Assembly (NCBI RefSeq): GCF_009834805.1
Contig: NZ_WVHO01000011.1
Span: 186,001 to 250,000, forward strand
Length of the DNA stretch: 64,000 bases
Source: Saccharibacter sp. 17.LH.SD
Lineage (GTDB): Bacteria > Pseudomonadota > Alphaproteobacteria > Acetobacterales > Acetobacteraceae
Reading direction: 5' to 3'
Under the pieces are notes generated by a model. It did no database searches. It was not told the DNA's origin and worked only from the letters and a program-made list of their open reading frames with translations. Positions 26,238 to 33,547 of the stretch are shown in pieces; position 1 is the first letter of the stretch; each line of letters starts with the position of its first letter. The position numbers were made by a program, and so were the translations under genes.

Positions 26238-27812
26238 ATGAAGTCATCCCCTTTCCCACTGATCCCACAATTAACGGCACTTCTTCTCCTGAGCGGCTGC
26301 GCCAGCTCTGCTTTAAAAGATGCTCCTTCTGCTCCCGACCAACCTTGGTACCCAGGCACAGATAAACAAGGAATGATCGTTCCTAATGGAAGCGGGAAAA
26401 ATACTCATCAGGCGCTCCGTATGCCGCCTGGATACGCTCTCCCCACTGACCACAGCCTAGCACAACAACGTCATGACCCTGTTATTACGCCAGATCACAC
26501 TTATACGTTGGCAGAGCTTATTGACATTGCGCAGTCAACAAACCCTGATACCCGCATAGCATGGGATACAGCTCGTGATGCCGCGTTATCCACCGGCCTT
26601 GCTCGTTCTGCTTACCTTCCCCAGCTTACAGCGATTGCAGTCGGTGGTTACGCTAGTCTCGGCAGTCATTTACGCAATTCTTCTTCATACAATCGCAACT
26701 CTCCCCATATCCATGGCGATGGCAACGTTGATGCGCTTAGCCTACAATGGCTCATCTTTGATTTTGGCAAACGCGATGCCGTCATTGACGCTGCCCAACA
26801 AAGTGCGCTCGCAAGCAATATCTCATTCACAGGGGCACATCAAAAAGTCATATATGCTGTTACAGCAGCCTATTATCTTTACACAGCCTCTCAGGCACAT
26901 ATCAAACTGATTGAGCAAGCACGCCGCAATAGTTACGCTATAGAACGGGCTGCCAAAGCAAATTTGCAACATGGACAAGGTACCATTATCGACGTCAATC
27001 AAGCCGAAGCGGCAACAGCACAAAAGGATCTCCAACTTGTCCAAGCGCGTGGAGAAGTTGAAAACCGCTATCTTGCCCTTATGGTCGCTATTGGTATCTC
27101 GCCCACAACACGTCTTTCTCTACACATGGCTGGCGATCATCCTTTAACAACGGAAGCCGTACGCTTAAGCGACCAGATGGTACAAAATGCCGTTGCACGC
27201 CGGCCTGACGTCCTTGCAGCCTACGCTGCAGCACGTGCTTCACAAAGCCAAATTAAAGCGGCCAGAGCCGAATTTCTCCCTAAAATTTTCGCAACAGGCA
27301 ATCTTTCCTACACAACAGGCTCTCTCGGAATCTCTGGTCTATCAGGCTATGGAGCTGCTTCATCACTCAATGTCTCCAATAATAACTTAGGGGGCGCCAT
27401 TTTAGGCGGCATTACCATGCCCATCTTTGACGGGGGCGTGCGCCAAGCTCTCCTCAAGCAAAGTCAGGATAAAGCTCAATCCGCAGAAGTACAACTCCAC
27501 CATCTTGAAGATGAGGCTGTAAGAGATATTGTTACCTCTGAAAATAATCTTCGGACAAGTATTAGTACCTACAATGCAGCCCTAAAATTGGAAAAAGCCG
27601 CTCAAACAACTTTCAATGCAGCCCTATCAAGCTACCAAAATAGCGAAAGCTCTATAACGCGAGTTCTAGATCTGCAAAACAACTTATTTACAGCAACAAT
27701 TACACGCTCTGACAGTTACTACAGCACGTTAATATCGGCAGCAGCCCTTGCCTTCTCAACAGGCTCACTCAGTAATTCTGATCCAGCACAAATCGACCCT
27801 ACGGGCTTATAA
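26238..27812 (+). CDS. TolC/NodT-like outer-membrane efflux lipoprotein
   Basis: 524 residues; signal segment with lipobox LLSGC, Cys at 21. A Pro/Gly-rich spacer (25-70) precedes two OEP halves: YTLAELIDIAQSTNPDTRIAW starts the first, and the helix pairs NLQHGQGTIIDVNQAEAATA and SYQNSESSITRVLDLQNNLF are the repeated motifs. MPIFDGGVRQALLKQSQ is the usual strand-helix junction. It is the last gene of the ytcA-HlyD-FUSC-OMF run, 89 bp after the FUSC stop. It differs clearly from the NodT-type channel at 15706-17253. Confidence 0.9.
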   Translation: MKSSPFPLIPQLTALLLLSGCASSALKDAPSAPDQPWYPGTDKQGMIVPNGSGKNTHQALRMPPGYALPTDHSLAQQRHDPVITPDHTYTLAELIDIAQSTNPDTRIAWDTARDAALSTGLARSAYLPQLTAIAVGGYASLGSHLRNSSSYNRNSPHIHGDGNVDALSLQWLIFDFGKRDAVIDAAQQSALASNISFTGAHQKVIYAVTAAYYLYTASQAHIKLIEQARRNSYAIERAAKANLQHGQGTIIDVNQAEAATAQKDLQLVQARGEVENRYLALMVAIGISPTTRLSLHMAGDHPLTTEAVRLSDQMVQNAVARRPDVLAAYAAARASQSQIKAARAEFLPKIFATGNLSYTTGSLGISGLSGYGAASSLNVSNNNLGGAILGGITMPIFDGGVRQALLKQSQDKAQSAEVQLHHLEDEAVRDIVTSENNLRTSISTYNAALKLEKAAQTTFNAALSSYQNSESSITRVLDLQNNLFTATITRSDSYYSTLISAAALAFSTGSLSNSDPAQIDPTGL

Positions 27813-27873
27813 GATAAAAGCGCATTCCCTTATCGGGAAACTACTCCCCAGCAAGGCCCTCTCTAGGCCGGCC

Positions 27874-29565
27874 CTATAGAACAACGCTGAACTGCACCCC
27901 TAATACAGCAGCATCATGAAACGTCGTCGTTGCACTTGGCCGTTGGATATATTGGAAGTCAGGCTGTATCGCCATCGCGCGTGCTACATGAACACTATAA
28001 AATAACTCATACACATTCTCATGGCTCTGAATGCCATAGACTCCACCCCACTGATTGGACTGATATGGAAGCCCTAATGCAAGAGACGCTTCTTGCTGTC
28101 GTGCAACCGTCGAGCTCATATCAAAATGCTGCCACATAATACCAACAGTATCGAGGGGCCGCCCCCAATCACTCCCCGCGTCCATCAAACCAACCCACGT
28201 ATGGTCACGCATAGCAACTGTCTTTCCGTCACTATACATCGCCCCAGCAAGAAGGATCAGCCCATTCGTATCGCCGGGTCCATTGCGCTTTAACATTTGG
28301 TCAACCATCAACCATGCGCTATTTTGCCCTGCCTGGTATTTCCGTGGCTGCCCTGTTGCCTGCCATGAGTGGCCGTAAATATCTTTATAGAAATTAGGCA
28401 CACGCGAGTTATCGTAAGCATACCCTAACTTATAATGCCCAATCAGATGGTTCTTACCAAATTGCGGTATCCATCCAATTTCTACAGGGGAGGAAAATTT
28501 TCCTAACCCTGATTGAGCCCATGACCAACCAGAAATACCCCCAGTATACGCATGAGGACTAACGGCAAATAATCCCCCCATGATATATGTGTTTGACGTT
28601 GGCATTACCCGAACAACCGTTCCTAGATTTCCCGAAGGCCAATCTTTGGCTGCATTCGTGTATTTGTTAGGCGATGGATTTCCACAAATGGCCACGTTCA
28701 TATACGCACAAAACAATGGAGAGGCAGCAAAAAACGATCCAACAGGCATCCAACCCGCATTGATATCAAGCCGCCCCTTAAACAACGTTTCTTCAGCATA
28801 CATCGCCACAAGGTGGGCAATGACGTTCCCACGAGCGCCATAAATTTCCTGAACGGCCGCTATATTATCGCCAAAAGCACTCGATACGCTCTGGCCGTGC
28901 CCGTTCACAATAATAGTATGTGTTTTGAAATTCTTAACACCAGCTAGTTTATCCCAGTCAATATCAAGCTGCAGCCCAACTTGCCCTGTAATTGTCGAGG
29001 TACGACGACGACCGCCGGTAATATTCCCCGCAAATTCTTCATTCACAGACAATAAAAGCTGTATACCATGATTAACTAACCATGGCTGAATACCACCCCA
29101 CGTGCCGAAAAAATGCTGAGACGCCACAGAAGGTGCCGCTTCTGCACGCTGGTCAAGCACCTTGTCCGCCATAATTGCATTACGTACCGGGTTAAGGTTC
29201 GTAATCAATACAGATGCCCTAGCTTTACCCTTGTCAATTTTTTTACGAGCAATCTCAGCGTCTAATATTTTTTTTTGCGCTAAATAATACTCAAAAGATG
29301 GCCAGTGATTCCTGGAAGAAATATGTCGCCGCCAACCGCGACGCTCGCGTAAACGCCGATCATCTTGCGAAGAGACTCTCCTCTTACTCACGCCTGTAAC
29401 AGCTTTCTTATGGAAACCTGCAGTATGAAGATGCGCCACTACTCCGCCGTTCCCTTCTGCATAGGCAGACATTACCATACAAGGAACAACGATCCCCAAC
29501 GCCGGGAATATATACTTCATCAACGGAGCCAATGATATCCGAGAGGAAAGTAGTGACTTGACCAT
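27874..29565 (-). CDS. oprB: OprB-family carbohydrate porin with long N-terminal extension
   Basis: 563 residues from ATG 29565; the frame opens at 29598. A signal peptide ending near VMSAYAEG is followed by about 100 residues that most OprB proteins lack: Arg/His-rich (RRLRERRGWRRHISSRNHW) and then KKILDAEIARKKIDKGKA, probably a helix or coiled coil as in the long OprB group. The barrel begins near WGGIQPWLVNHGIQLLLSVN. The FCAYMNVAICGNP loop has the Cys pair seen in the porin at 13045-14478. It would pass sugars through the outer membrane; the extension may interact with peptidoglycan, an inference. Confidence 0.88.
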   Translation of the reverse strand: MVKSLLSSRISLAPLMKYIFPALGIVVPCMVMSAYAEGNGGVVAHLHTAGFHKKAVTGVSKRRVSSQDDRRLRERRGWRRHISSRNHWPSFEYYLAQKKILDAEIARKKIDKGKARASVLITNLNPVRNAIMADKVLDQRAEAAPSVASQHFFGTWGGIQPWLVNHGIQLLLSVNEEFAGNITGGRRRTSTITGQVGLQLDIDWDKLAGVKNFKTHTIIVNGHGQSVSSAFGDNIAAVQEIYGARGNVIAHLVAMYAEETLFKGRLDINAGWMPVGSFFAASPLFCAYMNVAICGNPSPNKYTNAAKDWPSGNLGTVVRVMPTSNTYIMGGLFAVSPHAYTGGISGWSWAQSGLGKFSSPVEIGWIPQFGKNHLIGHYKLGYAYDNSRVPNFYKDIYGHSWQATGQPRKYQAGQNSAWLMVDQMLKRNGPGDTNGLILLAGAMYSDGKTVAMRDHTWVGLMDAGSDWGRPLDTVGIMWQHFDMSSTVARQQEASLALGLPYQSNQWGGVYGIQSHENVYELFYSVHVARAMAIQPDFQYIQRPSATTTFHDAAVLGVQFSVVL

Positions 29566-29677
29566 CAAATTACATCTTTCTTCCGCATCAAAAGTCATAG
29601 GAGAATCACGCGCGGGATGCTCCGCCTTCTCCTAGCGGGCAACGCAATAATTAAAAAGCCTCTTTTTCAAAAAAGAA

Positions 29678-29712
29678 AGCTTGCTTCCTCAGATAAACAG
29701 AGAAAGCAAGCT
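29678..29712 (-). terminator. Rho-independent terminator of degP
   Basis: On the minus strand AGCTTGCTTTCTC and GAGGAAGCAAGCT pair over 13 positions (one G-T or mismatch) with a 9-nt loop and are followed by TTCTTTTTT. It lies 46 bases after the degP stop. Confidence 0.85.
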
Positions 29713-29757
29713 ACTGCGACATTACGTGTCAAAAGAGTGAGAGACTAAACGATACTC

Positions 29758-31287
29758 TTAACCATCCTGACTATCGTCATCAGATCCACTATCGCCACTA
29801 TTGTCACCACTATCAGGCGACACCGCAACAAAAAGCTGTTGCCCGTCCCGTAAAATACGCAAAAGTGGCGGCTGATGATGTGCCAGTGCATTTTGCACCA
29901 ATGAAATAACAGCATGCGGTGTGGATACAGGCTGATTTCCTACAGCCACAATGATATCACCAGGACGGATACCAGAATGATCTGCCGGACTTCCTTGAGC
30001 AATATCAGCCACGACGGCACCCTGCACACTCTCATCCAGTCCTAGTTCCTGGCGTGTACGAGGCGTCAACGCTGCCAAAGAAATACCCAAACGCCCGGAA
30101 GGGGCATTACTCGATGTGTTACTAGTCTCTTCCTGGTTATGCGCACTCAAATTACCAACCACAGCATGGAGGGTTACAGGCTTACCATCGCGCAGAACCC
30201 CCACTGTCACATTACTCCCGGGCGCAATGGAAACAACCTTTACAGCGAGGTCGTGTGAGTTACGCACAGTATGCCCATCAATCGCGATGACCACGTCCCC
30301 AATTTTTACACCTGCCTTATCCGCAGGCCCTCCCTGAATGACAGAAGAAACCAAAGCACCATGAGAAGGCGCACCTGGCTTAACATTCGTCAAATTAAGG
30401 GCACGCGCCATGGTGGATGTAATATCCTGCCCCTCAATCCCTAAATACCCACGCACAACATGCCCATTGCGCCGTAACTGATCGACAACTGACTGCACTG
30501 TGCTTGAAGGAATGGCAAAACCAATCCCAATTGATCCCCCTCCGTTAGGAGACATGATCATAGAGTTCACCCCCACGACCTTACCGTCCAATGTAATGAG
30601 AGGGCCACCTGAGTTGCCACGATTAATTGGCGCATCAATTTGAATGAAATCATTATACGGACCAGAATGCAGATTCCGCCCTAAAGCAGAAATAATCCCG
30701 GCAGTAACGGTTCCTCCCAAGCCGTAGGGATTTCCTACAGCAACAACCCATTGCCCCGGCTGAACCTCATCAGAATTTCCTAGTTCGATATAAGGCAACG
30801 GAGAGGAACTTTTGACACGGAGTAATGCAATATCTGTCTTCGCGTCACGGCCAACTATCTTTGCTGGGAGGACCGTGCCATCATCCAACTTAACACTGAC
30901 CTTTGTAGCCCCATTAATCACATGATTATTTGTGACGATGTACCCATCTCCAGAGATAATAAATCCGGACCCACGTGCCTCAACCGTCCTATTAGACGGC
31001 ATTGGCATCATCTGAAATGGGAACGGAAAGGGAAAAGGCATCCCCTCTCCCATTGAGGGTGGGCCATCATCTCCATCACCACCATCAATAGCACTCTCAC
31101 GCACATGAGCCGTTATTGATACCACTGCAGGTTTGACCTGGTGAACAATTTGAACAAAATCAGGGATACCCTGTCCCGCCATTTGCGGATGTATTTGCGT
31201 GCTCTGAGCCAAAGCCGGCAAAGGCGCCGTCCCAATGACAGGAAGAGCTGCTAGAAGTGCCAAAGACAGACGAGAAGGCGATGTCAT
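29758..31287 (-). CDS. degP: Do-family periplasmic serine endoprotease DegP/DegQ
   Basis: 509 residues from ATG 31287 (AGGGA 7 bases upstream); the frame opens further out at 31371. Signal peptide ends in LPALAQ. The trypsin-like domain has His122 in NNHVINGATK, Asp152 in KTDIALLRV and Ser226 in GNSGGPL, so the triad is complete. Two PDZ domains follow (about 300-390 and 410-485). Oddities are a Pro/Phe/Met-rich loop, PFPFPFPFQMMPMP, before the domain and a very acidic C-terminus of Asp, Gly and Ser. It degrades or holds misfolded envelope proteins. A second relative begins at the left edge of the window. Confidence 0.95.
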   Translation of the reverse strand: MTSPSRLSLALLAALPVIGTAPLPALAQSTQIHPQMAGQGIPDFVQIVHQVKPAVVSITAHVRESAIDGGDGDDGPPSMGEGMPFPFPFPFQMMPMPSNRTVEARGSGFIISGDGYIVTNNHVINGATKVSVKLDDGTVLPAKIVGRDAKTDIALLRVKSSSPLPYIELGNSDEVQPGQWVVAVGNPYGLGGTVTAGIISALGRNLHSGPYNDFIQIDAPINRGNSGGPLITLDGKVVGVNSMIMSPNGGGSIGIGFAIPSSTVQSVVDQLRRNGHVVRGYLGIEGQDITSTMARALNLTNVKPGAPSHGALVSSVIQGGPADKAGVKIGDVVIAIDGHTVRNSHDLAVKVVSIAPGSNVTVGVLRDGKPVTLHAVVGNLSAHNQEETSNTSSNAPSGRLGISLAALTPRTRQELGLDESVQGAVVADIAQGSPADHSGIRPGDIIVAVGNQPVSTPHAVISLVQNALAHHQPPLLRILRDGQQLFVAVSPDSGDNSGDSGSDDDSQDG

Positions 31288-31451
31288 CACAACGTCCCTG
31301 AAATTAAAGAAAGAAGTAGTCGTTACAATGAGAACATATGTATGAAAATATAAATTCTGCAACTCATCCAAGATGAAACATCTGTAACAGAGGCCTTATA
31401 TATGGTTAAAACACCTTAAATTTTTAGTAATATTACCCGACGCAGTGTCAA

Positions 31452-31913
31452 TTATTTTATTCGACGTTCCTGGAAAAAACGACGAAGTAACAGAGCAGCC
31501 TCTTGCTCTCTCACACCACTAATAATTTCCTCTGGACAATGGAGACACGAAGGCTGCTGAAACAAACGAGCTCCATGATCAACACCTCCCCCTTTTGGGT
31601 CATAAGCGCCGTAGATAAGCCTCCCTATACGGAAATGACTCATCGCCGCTGCACACATAGGGCACGGCTCAAGTGTCACAACTATGGTACAATCCACCAA
31701 ACGTGGAGAATTTTGCACGATCGCTGCTTGGCGTAACGCTAACATCTCTGCATGGGCCGACGCGTCAAAATTTCTCTCAACATGATTATGCGCCTTGGAG
31801 AGGACCTTACCTCTTGAATCTAAGATGACAGCCCCCACAGGAACCTCTCCTGATAGAGCCGCCTGTTGCGCTTCTTCCAACGCCCATTGCATCGCTTCCT
31901 GGGTTGAGGCCAT
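31452..31913 (-). CDS. tadA: tRNA-specific adenosine deaminase TadA
   Basis: 153 residues, the normal length. The zinc site is intact: HAE with His54 and the proton-shuttling Glu56, and PCPMC with Cys84 and Cys87. VPVGAVILDSRGKVLSKAHN at the N-terminus is characteristic. It converts A34 to inosine in tRNA-Arg(ACG), an essential cytoplasmic modification. It is divergent from rluB, with 88 bp between the starts, and stands alone on its strand. Confidence 0.95.
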   Translation of the reverse strand: MASTQEAMQWALEEAQQAALSGEVPVGAVILDSRGKVLSKAHNHVERNFDASAHAEMLALRQAAIVQNSPRLVDCTIVVTLEPCPMCAAAMSHFRIGRLIYGAYDPKGGGVDHGARLFQQPSCLHCPEEIISGVREQEAALLLRRFFQERRIK

Positions 31914-32001
31914 ACCAATAACGCCTATTCTCCATCATCTATAACAAACCATCTGTTACGCAGATTGCAAAACATCCTCATCACACGATATATTACGCGC
32001 T

Positions 32002-32784
32002 ATGACCAATCCATCTGCTTCTTCCTCTGAAACCCATCGTGGTGAACGTATCGCCAAAGCCCTCGCTCGCCGTGGGATTGCAAGCCGTCGTGATGCTGAA
32101 CGGATGATTGCAGAAGGTCGTGTTCGCTTAGACGGAAAAGTTGTTACGCATCCAGCAACATTTGTCCAACCGCATGATCTTCTTATTGTGGATGGAAAGC
32201 CTGTTGACCCGCCTCAACATACACGTCTATGGCGCTACCATAAGCCTACGGGTCTTGTCACAACCCATCACGATCCAGAAAATCGACCAACTGTTTTTAA
32301 TTCCCTTCCGCCCGGGATGCCCCGTGTCATTAGTGTTGGACGTCTCGACCTCAATTCAGAAGGGTTACTCCTACTCACAAATGATGGTGCCTTAGCACGA
32401 GAGTTGGAATTGCCGGCACGCCAATGGACACGACGTTACCGCGTTCGTGTATTTGGACAAGTCGATGAAAAACGCCTTGCCCAGCTCGCCAATGGATCGG
32501 TGTTTGATGGCGTAAAATATGGCCCTATCGATGCTGTTCTTGACTCCAGCAAGGGCGATAATTCATGGCTTACCGTCAGTTTACGCGAAGGTAAAAATCG
32601 CGAAGTGCGTAAGGTAATGATGGGCATGAACTTGCATGTCAGCCGCCTTATCCGCCTTTCTTATGGCCCATTCCCGCTTGGAACTCTCAAACCTGGAGAG
32701 CTTGAAGAGGTTCAATCCCGTGTGCTAGCAGACCAGATCCCATCTTTCCGTACACAAAACATTTCTACAAAAAAACGGCATTAG
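32002..32784 (+). CDS. rluB: 23S rRNA pseudouridine synthase RluB (RsuA/RluB family)
   Basis: 260 residues. An S4 RNA-binding domain at about 15-65 (IAKALARRGIASRRDAERM, VRLDGKVV) is followed by the catalytic domain with GRLDLNSEGLLLLTNDG; Asp116 is the catalytic residue. EGKNREVRKVM is the conserved C-terminal block. The family makes pseudouridine in the large-subunit rRNA; RluB rather than RluE/F or RsuA is chosen from overall length and S4 presence. It precedes rsmD by 3 bases, so the two rRNA-modification genes form an operon. Confidence 0.9.
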   Translation: MTNPSASSSETHRGERIAKALARRGIASRRDAERMIAEGRVRLDGKVVTHPATFVQPHDLLIVDGKPVDPPQHTRLWRYHKPTGLVTTHHDPENRPTVFNSLPPGMPRVISVGRLDLNSEGLLLLTNDGALARELELPARQWTRRYRVRVFGQVDEKRLAQLANGSVFDGVKYGPIDAVLDSSKGDNSWLTVSLREGKNREVRKVMMGMNLHVSRLIRLSYGPFPLGTLKPGELEEVQSRVLADQIPSFRTQNISTKKRH

Positions 32785-32787
32785 CCT

Positions 32788-33414
32788 ATGCGTATTATCG
32801 CCGGAACTCAGCGTGGTCGCAGTCTCAGTGCGCCATCAGGAGCAACAACGCGCCCTACCGCCCAACGGATGCGCCAAGCCATTTTCGATATGCTGATGCA
32901 TGCCCCTTGGTATGGTCGAGAAACACTTCAAGAAGCTGTCGTGCTTGATGCCTTTGCTGGTACGGGAGCTCTTGGGCTTGAAGCACTCTCACGCGGGGCC
33001 CAATTCGCGACATTTATGGAAAGCAGTCGCGTTGGTATGACAGCCTTACAGGCCAATCTCCGAGCCTGTCAGATGAGCGACAAAGCACGTTTACGCTCTT
33101 GTGATGTCACACGTCCCCCGAAAGCTTCACGCCCACACTCGCTTATTTTTCTCGACCCCCCTTACCATAAGGGTCTCGTTGAAAAAGGATTGAGAGCCCT
33201 CTACCGCGGAGGGTGGCTGGCTCCAGGCGCTCTTATCGTCGCAGAAACAGAAAATGTGACGGGAGCGGATGAGGAAATATTTCAACCTTTCCATGCCCAT
33301 CTTCCACCCCATCGTGAAGTCCCTCCGCCCGAAACAATAGCACACCGTCAGTTTGGGGCTGGCTCTATCACCATTTGGGTCCATCAACCTGACCTTATTC
33401 CCACTCAATCTTAA
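32788..33414 (+). CDS. rsmD: 16S rRNA (guanine966-N2)-methyltransferase RsmD
   Basis: 208 residues, full length. MRIIAGTQRGRSLSAP and RPTAQRMRQAIFDML open the protein; the SAM site is LDAFAGTGALGLEALSRGA and the catalytic motif LIFLDPPYHKGL (DPPY). It methylates G966 of 16S rRNA during assembly of the small subunit. It follows rluB with a 3-base gap, and RsmD-RluB pairing fits a shared ribosome role. Confidence 0.94.
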   Translation: MRIIAGTQRGRSLSAPSGATTRPTAQRMRQAIFDMLMHAPWYGRETLQEAVVLDAFAGTGALGLEALSRGAQFATFMESSRVGMTALQANLRACQMSDKARLRSCDVTRPPKASRPHSLIFLDPPYHKGLVEKGLRALYRGGWLAPGALIVAETENVTGADEEIFQPFHAHLPPHREVPPPETIAHRQFGAGSITIWVHQPDLIPTQS

Positions 33415-33547
33415 AAAATAAGAGTGAGCACACCACCAACAAACGCATCTCTTTACTCTTGAAGAGTCTCGCGCAAAAGCCCCCAATCTGGTTTCAGAAT
33501 CAGCGCATATACGCTACTATTCCGTCTCTCACCAGCGATGATTAAGG

